From Akkermansia muciniphila (GTDB lineage Bacteria; Verrucomicrobiota; Verrucomicrobiia; Verrucomicrobiales; V1-33): a stretch of DNA of 43,704 nucleotides. The translations under genes were made by a program, and so were the position numbers. The stretch's first letter is position 1. Every line of letters starts with the position of its first letter. The stretch covers positions 1-43,704 of the forward strand of contig CALQSQ010000045.1 in the NCBI GenBank assembly GCA_943333275.1, written 5' to 3'. This document shows positions 25,679 through 34,788 of this stretch, one piece after another. The notes beneath the pieces were generated by a model. That model was not told the DNA's origin. It saw only the letters and a program-made list of their open reading frames with translations, and did not search any database.

Positions 25679-28600
25679 TTAACCTCCACTCTGGCCGTAG
25701 CTGTCAAAGACGAGAAGAATGTCACTGATCTGATCCACCAGACGGTTCAGACCTTCGTCCGGATCAGCATTCAGGGTCCTGCCTGGGATGATCAGCATCC
25801 ACTGGGTGTTCCAGATCGAGCGGCCGACCAGACGGTTGTCGTTAACCAGATCACCCAGAGCGTCCGAGCCATCATGATAGGCACGGAAACTGGGGAATTT
25901 TCTCTGATCACCCAATCGCCCGTTCAAACTGTCCAGCAAAGGAATATAGCCACTGTTCTGCAGGCGGGCGTTGGTGGCGGGAATGGGCACAGGAATCGCC
26001 TGATCCACCACGTTCCAGGTGCGGGTCTCGTCCGGATTGTCGCTGTTTGGGACTCTCATCACGTCCAACCCCGTCGGAATCAGGTAGAGTCGGGGAGCCG
26101 CCGCCAGTCCATTGAGCACATCATCGCTCTGATAATCGGAGAGCCAAACTCCAGTGCCGACGATCTTTGTCGCGAAGTCACTCGAATTGTAGGCATGATC
26201 GCCCCCCGCAAGTGGTCGGCCAAAGAAATTCTTGCCGGCAGTAATCTCGGATCCGAAGCGGATGACAATGCCCGGCTGTTTCACATGGTTACCAGCGGCA
26301 TCCCGTTCCGCCTGGATAGGTCGGCAGTAATATCGGTATTCCGGCAGATCCCAGAGATCGGCTACCCGCGCATTGTGCAAGGTCTGCTTCCAGATCGCAT
26401 TCGAATCCTGCCCCGGGGCTGGAAATTCATTGGCCGCTGCCCCCACCGGCAGGACCGGCTGAACGCTATCCTTGGGAAGAATTCGGAAGAGCTCGGTCCG
26501 CAGGGAAATCTCGCCCGTTTCCCTCTGCACATTGTTGAAACCCAACTGACCTTTCTGGGATTCGTAGTTTGATTTGATCGCAGCGAGAGCACCGGAAATG
26601 CCGCCTGCACCAGCGCGCGGCTGCCCATCTACGAAATGTCCCAGGGTTCTCGCCCGCACGATGTCGCTGAGAGCGGTCTGTGCAGATCCTGGATCGGTCG
26701 GCGAATAGTTGGTTTCGTAGTCGTAGGCAGATACCGCCAGATAGGCGTAACGAGCTGACAGATCGAAGGATTCGCGATAGGTCTGCAACGCAAAATTACG
26801 CGCCACGCGGAAAGTCATATCCTGATAACGCTTCGATTGGGTCTGAGCAGCCACCCGTTTGTTGTAGGCCACGCGCTCATCCAAGAGTCGGCCGCCTTCA
26901 TCCACCAGCGTACGATACCGATCCGAAAGCTCCCGCAAGGCTTGCATCTCCTTGAAAATGCCAATGCGCTTGATCGGTTCGTCACCGGCCTTGTCCTCCA
27001 AATCCTTGAGCCACTCGCGGATTTGCAAGTTGCGTTCTTCGTCGGCGTTTTTGAGGTTAACTTCATTTTCGGCGACATCCAGAATGATTTCTGAAACGGT
27101 TTTAACTAGTGCCAGGATCTCCTCCGCAGCTGTGAATCCGGCAAAAGTCCCGACCTTAACAAATCCGATCCCCCCCCGTGCGGCCGACAGAGCGTCCCCC
27201 GGAGAAAAGGCGAGACCAGCAGTTGGCAAATGCTGTGGAACCACCTCCTGGGTAGCATCTCCTATTTCGAGGACTGTGTCCTTCACAGCCTTGACGATTC
27301 TAATTCCCGCCTCAATTCCCTTGATGATGTTGAGGGTGATGTACTTAAATCTTGTGAAAATTTCGGTGTTCGCCTGAGTGCGTCCGCTGGTGGTGATCCT
27401 CGAATTGATGAGGCGCAAAATGCGGACAATCTCACCGGAAAGCGAATCCCATTCGCCGATGGCCCGGGCAATTTCGGCCTCCTGCTGGATCATCTGGCTA
27501 ATGAGGGCCTGCAGTTCCCCGGTAGCCTTGCGCGATCCCCAGCTCGGCGGAGCCTGGAAGGTGTAGCCGGATGCCTTGATCGGCATCTGATTGGTAAAGT
27601 TTTCAAGCGCCACCTTGGGATTGCTGACATCCGTGTAGTTGACGGCAAAAAGGCCACCGGTGGTATTCGAATCATATTTTAGATTATTCGTGGCATGGGA
27701 GAAACTTGCCGTGAACAACAATCGAACCGCCTCACTCACATCGTTAAGTGCGTTTTCCTTGCCCAGCAGGGTGGAGCCACTACCATCCGGAGTGTCGCCG
27801 ATAAAGGCATTGTACAGGTCACCGCCGGAAAGCGCCCCATCGGCACCACCAAATGTCGCCCAACCCTTGGAAGGTCCTGGCACCGTGTCCTTGGTGATTT
27901 CTCGCACGGCCACATACATGTAGAGGGCCAAATCCGGTCCCTCATAGCCGGCTGGATACATCTTGCCGGGCCCAATGTTCCCCTCGTAAGGTTTCCCGAA
28001 AATGGAAATAAGCCGGTTCCTGTAATCCAAGTCCTCCTGGAAGGTGGCGTTGCGGAATTCCGTCTCAGAGTTACCAAGCTGCCGCAACATGTTGCGTGAC
28101 TCGTTGGCGTTGTCCCAGGTTGCCACCGTATTGTCCATCATCTTGATAGCTCGCTCAAATATCTGGTCGAAATGCAGCAATCCCTGAACCGCGCGCGTTC
28201 CGATCTGAGCGGTAGAACCAACTTCAAGGAAGGTGGGATCGATGTCGAAGACCTGCGCACCGCGAGCCAAACCGAGAGGGTTATAACCTTTGTTGGCCTG
28301 GTCAATCGTGCCTTGAATTGCGTTCAAATTTGCAGAAATAACCGCGATGTCCCCGTTGGTTGAGCGGTCCACTTTTTGCACACCTTCGAGAGTTTGATTA
28401 GGATGTTCCGAGGGCAACATCGCATTGGCCGTCACCCAATCAAAATAAGCACCCTGCCCCGCCCGGCGCGACCATTCCTCCACACCCCAGGCGCGATCCT
28501 TGTTCGTATCCGTGTATCCCTGCCACTGGGCGTTCGGATCGCTGACGTATTTGTCACGGTAGGTAAGCGAGACAATTTCCGCTCCGGCCTTGGCCTTGGC

Positions 28601-31600
28601 GGCGGCGGTGGCGGCAAACTTCCTTTCGTCCAGGAAGTCCACCTTGATGACAATATCCTGAAGGTTGTAAAATTCGGAACGGGAGACCCAGTTGAAATTT
28701 TTGTTCTTCAGCAACTCATACTGATTGCGCAGCGCCGTCAGGTAATGACCCCAGGCATCCCCATGACCCATGGGGAAGAGCTTCATGGCATCGTCCTCGT
28801 CTATGAAACCATCCTGATTGATGTCGGAAATATTGTAGTTCGTGGCATAAGCCGCCTCGCCTTCTCCCTTGGTGAAGTTCCAGAAAAGCCGGTTGTAAAC
28901 CGGACGTGCGAAGTAATCGTCCACACCGCGCAACAGATCCAGTTCTTCCTCAATCATGGATGATGCTTGATTTTGGAAGGCATGCACTGCCGGGGCCAGA
29001 CTGCCATAGTCGACGCTGTCGCTGCCGAATCCGATCGTTGGGTCCAGCGCGTCAGTGTAGGCCTCGTTGCCCAGCAGCGTGTAGAAGTCCGACAGACGTG
29101 TCGAGGCTAGCTGCAGGGCATTGGAAATGGCCGGAGTGGAAACTGGCTGCGAGAGATCGATGCTTAAATTTCTGCCTCGCCCCAGGACGGTCTCGTAAAG
29201 TTCGATGAGGCCGACATTTTCAATGACATTTTTGTCTGGATTAAGCGCGACCGGCCCTTCGTAGCGGGGTCCAAACTGCTGAATCATGCTTGTGACAGTC
29301 GCTGGATTGTCTCCTTCAAAATTACGAATGCGAGCCTCGTAGGGATTCACGGCATCAAGCACCCGCTTGATCCACCCCATCGCCAGTTGAGGTCTGTAAT
29401 CCTTGATTCCATCCAAATCGAAATCGTGGAATGGATCGGAATTGCCGGCTCCCGCCCAGTCGTATTTTTTCGTTCCGGTTGGTTTGGTGGTATTTGGCGC
29501 CCAATTGGAGCCTCCCGCCTTAGGCTCATCATTGACATGGCGATAGCGACAGAACCAGAAAGTGTCTGCCAGCAGGGCCTCCGGCGCATTGGGATTGCCC
29601 TTCAGCGTGATTTGATAACGCCCCAGTCCACCCTTGCCCGTGGTATCCGGAAACAATTTCCAAGGATTCGTCTGACCGGGCTTCAGTAGGTCTGGGGGTG
29701 GCACATTGAGGCTGCCATCATCGGGACGGTAATACCATTCGAATTTCAAACGCTCCGCATTTGCTCCAAAATCCCCCGTGGACCGTAGGATGATATTTTC
29801 ATCAAAGACATTGTCCGAAAGAACGGTCTTGATGGCACCACGATAACGTTTCCGACGGTCCACTTTGATGATGTGCGGCGTGATCGGTGAGCCACCGAAT
29901 TTCGGGTCGTTGTTTTCCACGACAGTAACCCAACTTTCTGTGGGAAGAGATGTATTATCCGGATCAAGGAAATCGCTGTTGGGAACCACCGCCAGACCGG
30001 GGCCGTAGGCTCTCAGGGGGCGGATGGGTTTTGTCTCGTCATAGACCACACCACCAAGATTATCCTTGACCACCGCACCCTGTGAATCCGTGACCACTCC
30101 CTTTACCAAACCTACGTGGTAGGGCGCGGCCAAGTCCCAGGGAGCCATGCCGATACTGATACCATAATTTTCAAAAAATGTTCGGAAGAAATTCCAAAAC
30201 GACTGCAGAGCGGCCGGGGGATTTCGCACTTCATCCGGATCCCGGGTTGTCGCATAAAGAAGATCAACGGCTTCCGCCCATTTTGTGGCCGCTGTGGCAT
30301 CCTTCACAATGGCCTTGATTTGAGTGACTTCCTCATAAGTTAGGATGTTGGGCTCTAAAACGTAAACCGCGGGCGGCGCTGCGGTGAGTGAGGCATCCCC
30401 GATTTCCTTGTCATTAAGGAGGCCGATGAATTCCAACACGCCCTGCACTTGAATGGTGTTGCCGCTGGAGTCGGTTCCCGCTCTGGTCGCAAGCGGATCG
30501 TAGTGAAGCCGACGCTGGAGAGAGGCGGGCAAATCGTTGAAGGTGTATTTACCGCTCTTGACACGAACCCTGCCACTGGCCGGTTGAAGTTCCGCCGGAA
30601 AATCACCCACAGGTAACGAGACGGTCCGTTTGTCCAATGCCTGCACCACGCGGGCCGTCCATTTCGATGACCACTCTGCAGCGCCTTTGTTGGGATTGAC
30701 TGAATCAAACACGATTTCTGCCGATGCAAACGCCAGCACCTGAGGCAATCCTGGCGTTTCCACTGTTTCAGCAACCCCATTGCGCACAATGGTTGTGGTT
30801 TGGTTGTCCGCGCGGTTTTCCCCGCCAGAGAAGGTGAGCGTTTCGCCCGCTTTGAGGACGGCGGGATTATCCGGCCAGTCGGCTTTATAGAGGATGGGCT
30901 TCGGAAGGTGATTTGTCTCCACCGCCAACTGCGTGTCCCCTGCATCGCTCACAATTTTAGGCAGAAATGCCACACAATCGCCGGCCTGGGGGACCTGCCA
31001 TTGACTGGATCCGTAGCCTGCACTCTGAAAATCCTTTAATTCCTCCAAGCTGGGGCCGCTGAATACTTTTGTGACACTGTCCTCCTTTGTCACCTGCAAT
31101 GGTGCTTTCAAATCGGCTGGCCACCAAAAATCTGGAGCCAGAGGATAATAAAACGAGACCGTGAACCATGCGTTATCGCCACCTGCAGCCGCCCAATAGG
31201 ATTTTTTGTAGTCTTCCCAGTAAGTGTCCTGTCCAAGGAGATCGACTCCGAAGGTGTTCTTGCACGGACTCGCGCCAATTGCGACCCCAAGCGGATAAAA
31301 GGGAATCACGGGTTCTCCTGCCTTCATGGTCACATGGGGCTGAATTTTGACTTCCAGAAGTGTCGGTGTGCTGTCCACCGCCGCAAACTTGTAGGCTGGT
31401 GTCTCCCCTGCGGCGGTCTCCCGCAAGATCCGGTAGAGCTTCATTTTAAATTCGCTCGAAGCCTTGTCGAAGAACTGAACCAAAACATAAGGCTTGGAGG
31501 TGTAACGTAGATTTCCAGTGGACACGGATTCGTTGGTCCGATTCAAATCCCCACTGCGCAAGGCGTAGACGGCGGGAGGGCGGGGAGAAATTTCACGATA

Positions 31601-34600
31601 CCGCCAGGAAGGTGCGATGAGGGCATGTTCTTCGTTGGGATTGTAGCCTGGGAAATTTTCATCCGGCTGGCTGTAAACCTGCACGGATTCAAACCGGACC
31701 GGATCATAGGTCGTTGAAGCCGGATAATCTCCGGATGCTTCCGCCACGACCTGATCCGTGGCCTGAGCCCCCTGTCCCTCATTGCCAAACTGGCTGGCGA
31801 TGACGATGCGCGGAAGCGATGCCTCCGACGGCCATACGGGGGTATAGACGCGGGCTTTGAACGGCCAGAGCAGGGTGTCATTGCGTCTCGGGTCGTCGAA
31901 CCAAAAAACGATCGGCTTGTCCGCTTCCTGCACTCCGTTGGGATAGGAGTTCACAGGGATGATCGGCCCAGGAAGGCGCGCCTTGTTTAGCACATTCAGT
32001 TGTGAAATGTCCGCCCGGAGCAGGTTCATGTCGTAAATGTCCTTCGCCGCCAGACCAGGCTCCAACTTGGCGGCATCGTAAACGAACGGGTTATAGCGCC
32101 CCTTGTTGTTGGGATTGTAAAGGATGCCAGTTCCCAATTTGGCCAAATCTGCCACATCTGCGATGGTTGAACCGATGGTGGCAGTCGCGGTTTGCTTGTC
32201 TGCATCCTGCCAATTGCGGGAGTCCACGACCCGCACTTTGAGAAACTCCCGTGGTTGCCCGCGGCCTACACGCTGGATTTGGGAGAAAAGCAATACTGAA
32301 AACCCACTCTTTTGAACGGTGAAAAGTTTATTTCCATTCACAGAGGCCTCGGCCGTGGAGAACTTAATGGATTTGAATTGAAATTCATCACTGGGATCCG
32401 GATCCAATGCAACCGGGGTGCTTTCCACGATGTGGGGATAATGGCCGTGAATCTGCCGATCGGGATCGTAAGGAAGGGTTGCCTTGACTTTGATATTGAT
32501 GACTCCATCGGCATCAAGCCCGGGCTTCCAGGGAACGGTGAATGTCCCGGGTATGGTTGGATAGAGTCGGCGCCCCACCGCATCCCACTCGACCATCAAC
32601 TGACCAACCTGGGCATTTCCTCCCGGAATGGAGATGGATGAATCCGCCACGGCATCCTGAATAGGCTCCGGATCCCGGACAAAAACAGCGGCCAGGTCAG
32701 GGAAATCTTCGAAGAGGTGCTTGCCGATGGTCACGTTCAATTCGATGGCCCCGGTGCCATAACGCCAGAGTGTTCGGACGGGTCTTTGGAGATAAGGGAT
32801 TTCAAATCCGAGTTTGGTGCTGGCGGTTGGCTTGGCAGGGGGAGCAGGCACGGGCAGCCAGTTTGCCACAGCCCCGCCGTTGACTACTTGCGGACCGCCA
32901 TTGAGGAGCGCACCTGTCGCCGCATCCACTTCCCCACTCGCGGAGAAATAGTAACTGTCCCCATTGGCCCAGCCGGTCAGCGCCAAGCCATCCACCTTGT
33001 TTTCCCTCGCTGCCGCCACAACCTTGATCCGCTTGCCCGGATCGAACCAGGTAACTCCGTCAAGAGCCGTCCGTTCAATGTCCTTTGACGCATCGGTGGG
33101 ATCCACGACCTCAAAAACTTTCCCAAGTCCCGTGCGGCTCACATCGTCCATCGCCACCCGGACACCATATTGGAGTTCCCACACCCAGGTAATTCCGCCC
33201 GGACCTGCCATGCTGAAATTTTTTCGTACCTGCTGGCGCGGTTCCACGGAGGAGAAGGGAAGGAATTTGATATAGGTCGTATCCTTCCACAGTCCCTTTG
33301 CGAGGGGATTGCCAAAGGTTGAACTGAAAGCCACTGGAATGGTAAAGGAGGTGGCATCCGTGGTCGTGATTGTAAATTCGCCGTTGTAGGGACCATATTC
33401 GGAACCCGAAATCACGATGGTATTGCCGGTGATGAGATTATGGTTGGCGGGGGTGGCAAGTGTGCCACATCTGATCTTGGTGGCCGCCCCTCCACTGGCC
33501 GTTTCGTAATTGGCTATGGTGCCTGATTTCAAAATCCGAATGTCCTGACCAGTGGGGCCTATCCGGGCCAGGTTCGTCTGCGGGTCCACTTGGTCATTTG
33601 GCGGGCCATACGCGCGGTAACCTTTCACGGCATACCGAATATCCAGCCCGGGATGACTGAAGGTATCGACGTATTGACCATCAATCGCGGCGATTTCCGG
33701 GGTTCCTCGTTTGATCCAATGCTTGTTGGCCGGTGGCTGGGGATTGCCGGAGGCGTCGGAAGCCAGTGGCCCGACCCAGGGTTTGCCGCCCACGACCTCC
33801 GAGCTCTGCGTTTTGGTGAAATCATGAGTAATCGTCAGTGCATACTCGTGATCCCACTTCACCTCCACCTCGGCATCCTGTGACATCTCAAAGCGATAAA
33901 GTGTCGGATCCCCAGTCTGGGCAACATCGTTCACCGAAATTCCTATGGCTGAGAACTTTTCCTCCGCCTCGTTTTCAATCAGGGAGGGGTTGTTTTGCAC
34001 ACTACTGGTGATGTCAGTTCCATGGATATTCTTGTAGACAACCTGCGGGGCGATAATCTCGATTTTGTCACCCTGAGCGACATCAACTTCGAGAATACTG
34101 AAGGTGGTTTCTCCTGACGCGTTTTGGAGTGGCGCACCATCCCGGTTGGCCTTGACCACCTTGAGCAATTCGTTGGAATCAACATCGGCACGGGAAACGA
34201 TCTTCAGTCTGCGGCTGGGGCCACGGAAAGTGAGGGAGGGAGGGTTGTCGGGAAAAATCAGCATTTCACTTCGCGGGCCGCTGTAGACGGTTGCGACGGA
34301 GTTCGGCCAGTTATAACCAGGCAAATAAAAGGTGTCGACATTGTTGTAAAATACCTTCCACCAACCTTCAATATTGATGAGATTCGGGTCGCGGGAGAAA
34401 TACGGATCACTATCCAACTCAATTGAAATACTGAAGGACTCTCCGGGACCGAAATTTGTCAGATTCACCCTCAGGAGGTCGCTCTTGTTATTTACTCCCG
34501 GCAGCTCGATTGAGGCCGTCCCTCCGGGGGGGTCCACTTTACTCATCACATAGCCGTTCCAGTCCACGTATTGGTTTCCGATGGTCATCTCAAATCGAGT

Positions 34601-34768
34601 GATCTCGACATTCGGGGACATGTTGGTAACCAGAAGCGTCGGCCTGTCGCGAGGTCCGCTCAGATCAACTTTGAAAAGGATGTCGGAAACATCTGCCCGC
34701 GCGTGAAGTGCTGCGGCCAACAACCAGAAAATGGCGAGCCGAAGAGTGGAAATATTGCGTCGTTTCAT
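25679..34768 (-). CDS. 3029-residue secreted protein of unknown function
   Basis: I do not recognise this protein as a whole. From the ATG at 34768 it has a signal peptide (MKRRNISTLRLAIFWLLAAALHARA); a TTG start at 34792 would overlap the preceding stop. The N-terminal half looks beta-rich, with one FCCH-like module at about 430-495. The C-terminal half looks largely alpha-helical and rich in Trp, Tyr, Asn and Asp. It has calcium-loop-like segments at about 1980 (DINQDGFIDEDDA) and 2084 (DTNKDRAWGVEEW), a long charged helical, probably coiled-coil region (about 2555-2680), and a compact end containing SIWNTQWMLIIPG and DILLVFDSYGQSGG. No catalytic motif was found. It follows the FCCH-repeat gene after 20 bp and precedes the RTX/Calx-beta gene. 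A structural scaffold is one possibility. Confidence 0.85.
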   Translation of the reverse strand: MKRRNISTLRLAIFWLLAAALHARADVSDILFKVDLSGPRDRPTLLVTNMSPNVEITRFEMTIGNQYVDWNGYVMSKVDPPGGTASIELPGVNNKSDLLRVNLTNFGPGESFSISIELDSDPYFSRDPNLINIEGWWKVFYNNVDTFYLPGYNWPNSVATVYSGPRSEMLIFPDNPPSLTFRGPSRRLKIVSRADVDSNELLKVVKANRDGAPLQNASGETTFSILEVDVAQGDKIEIIAPQVVYKNIHGTDITSSVQNNPSLIENEAEEKFSAIGISVNDVAQTGDPTLYRFEMSQDAEVEVKWDHEYALTITHDFTKTQSSEVVGGKPWVGPLASDASGNPQPPANKHWIKRGTPEIAAIDGQYVDTFSHPGLDIRYAVKGYRAYGPPNDQVDPQTNLARIGPTGQDIRILKSGTIANYETASGGAATKIRCGTLATPANHNLITGNTIVISGSEYGPYNGEFTITTTDATSFTIPVAFSSTFGNPLAKGLWKDTTYIKFLPFSSVEPRQQVRKNFSMAGPGGITWVWELQYGVRVAMDDVSRTGLGKVFEVVDPTDASKDIERTALDGVTWFDPGKRIKVVAAARENKVDGLALTGWANGDSYYFSASGEVDAATGALLNGGPQVVNGGAVANWLPVPAPPAKPTASTKLGFEIPYLQRPVRTLWRYGTGAIELNVTIGKHLFEDFPDLAAVFVRDPEPIQDAVADSSISIPGGNAQVGQLMVEWDAVGRRLYPTIPGTFTVPWKPGLDADGVINIKVKATLPYDPDRQIHGHYPHIVESTPVALDPDPSDEFQFKSIKFSTAEASVNGNKLFTVQKSGFSVLLFSQIQRVGRGQPREFLKVRVVDSRNWQDADKQTATATIGSTIADVADLAKLGTGILYNPNNKGRYNPFVYDAAKLEPGLAAKDIYDMNLLRADISQLNVLNKARLPGPIIPVNSYPNGVQEADKPIVFWFDDPRRNDTLLWPFKARVYTPVWPSEASLPRIVIASQFGNEGQGAQATDQVVAEASGDYPASTTYDPVRFESVQVYSQPDENFPGYNPNEEHALIAPSWRYREISPRPPAVYALRSGDLNRTNESVSTGNLRYTSKPYVLVQFFDKASSEFKMKLYRILRETAAGETPAYKFAAVDSTPTLLEVKIQPHVTMKAGEPVIPFYPLGVAIGASPCKNTFGVDLLGQDTYWEDYKKSYWAAAGGDNAWFTVSFYYPLAPDFWWPADLKAPLQVTKEDSVTKVFSGPSLEELKDFQSAGYGSSQWQVPQAGDCVAFLPKIVSDAGDTQLAVETNHLPKPILYKADWPDNPAVLKAGETLTFSGGENRADNQTTTIVRNGVAETVETPGLPQVLAFASAEIVFDSVNPNKGAAEWSSKWTARVVQALDKRTVSLPVGDFPAELQPASGRVRVKSGKYTFNDLPASLQRRLHYDPLATRAGTDSSGNTIQVQGVLEFIGLLNDKEIGDASLTAAPPAVYVLEPNILTYEEVTQIKAIVKDATAATKWAEAVDLLYATTRDPDEVRNPPAALQSFWNFFRTFFENYGISIGMAPWDLAAPYHVGLVKGVVTDSQGAVVKDNLGGVVYDETKPIRPLRAYGPGLAVVPNSDFLDPDNTSLPTESWVTVVENNDPKFGGSPITPHIIKVDRRKRYRGAIKTVLSDNVFDENIILRSTGDFGANAERLKFEWYYRPDDGSLNVPPPDLLKPGQTNPWKLFPDTTGKGGLGRYQITLKGNPNAPEALLADTFWFCRYRHVNDEPKAGGSNWAPNTTKPTGTKKYDWAGAGNSDPFHDFDLDGIKDYRPQLAMGWIKRVLDAVNPYEARIRNFEGDNPATVTSMIQQFGPRYEGPVALNPDKNVIENVGLIELYETVLGRGRNLSIDLSQPVSTPAISNALQLASTRLSDFYTLLGNEAYTDALDPTIGFGSDSVDYGSLAPAVHAFQNQASSMIEEELDLLRGVDDYFARPVYNRLFWNFTKGEGEAAYATNYNISDINQDGFIDEDDAMKLFPMGHGDAWGHYLTALRNQYELLKNKNFNWVSRSEFYNLQDIVIKVDFLDERKFAATAAAKAKAGAEIVSLTYRDKYVSDPNAQWQGYTDTNKDRAWGVEEWSRRAGQGAYFDWVTANAMLPSEHPNQTLEGVQKVDRSTNGDIAVISANLNAIQGTIDQANKGYNPLGLARGAQVFDIDPTFLEVGSTAQIGTRAVQGLLHFDQIFERAIKMMDNTVATWDNANESRNMLRQLGNSETEFRNATFQEDLDYRNRLISIFGKPYEGNIGPGKMYPAGYEGPDLALYMYVAVREITKDTVPGPSKGWATFGGADGALSGGDLYNAFIGDTPDGSGSTLLGKENALNDVSEAVRLLFTASFSHATNNLKYDSNTTGGLFAVNYTDVSNPKVALENFTNQMPIKASGYTFQAPPSWGSRKATGELQALISQMIQQEAEIARAIGEWDSLSGEIVRILRLINSRITTSGRTQANTEIFTRFKYITLNIIKGIEAGIRIVKAVKDTVLEIGDATQEVVPQHLPTAGLAFSPGDALSAARGGIGFVKVGTFAGFTAAEEILALVKTVSEIILDVAENEVNLKNADEERNLQIREWLKDLEDKAGDEPIKRIGIFKEMQALRELSDRYRTLVDEGGRLLDERVAYNKRVAAQTQSKRYQDMTFRVARNFALQTYRESFDLSARYAYLAVSAYDYETNYSPTDPGSAQTALSDIVRARTLGHFVDGQPRAGAGGISGALAAIKSNYESQKGQLGFNNVQRETGEISLRTELFRILPKDSVQPVLPVGAAANEFPAPGQDSNAIWKQTLHNARVADLWDLPEYRYYCRPIQAERDAAGNHVKQPGIVIRFGSEITAGKNFFGRPLAGGDHAYNSSDFATKIVGTGVWLSDYQSDDVLNGLAAAPRLYLIPTGLDVMRVPNSDNPDETRTWNVVDQAIPVPIPATNARLQNSGYIPLLDSLNGRLGDQRKFPSFRAYHDGSDALGDLVNDNRLVGRSIWNTQWMLIIPGRTLNADPDEGLNRLVDQISDILLVFDSYGQSGG
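33283..33480 (-). repeat. FCCH-like module in the 3029-residue protein
   Basis: A single copy of the approximately 60-residue module also present in two other genes of the operon: an opening ATPANHNLITGNTIVISG, a central YNGEFTITTTDATSFTIPVAF and an ending GLWKD. The pattern HxLxxGxxVxIxG...YNGxxxVxxxDxxxFxIP resembles the domain annotated as ubiquitin-activating E1 FCCH, found in some phage and bacterial proteins. Confidence 0.7.
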
Positions 34769-34788
34769 CGTAAAAATGGGTTTGAAAA

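Noticed and set aside
25679..26100. Vague similarity of the 3029-residue protein's C-terminus to helical toxin-complex (TcA-like) proteins
   Set aside because: Based only on impression of a short segment; no conserved motif that I can name, so not used as an annotation.
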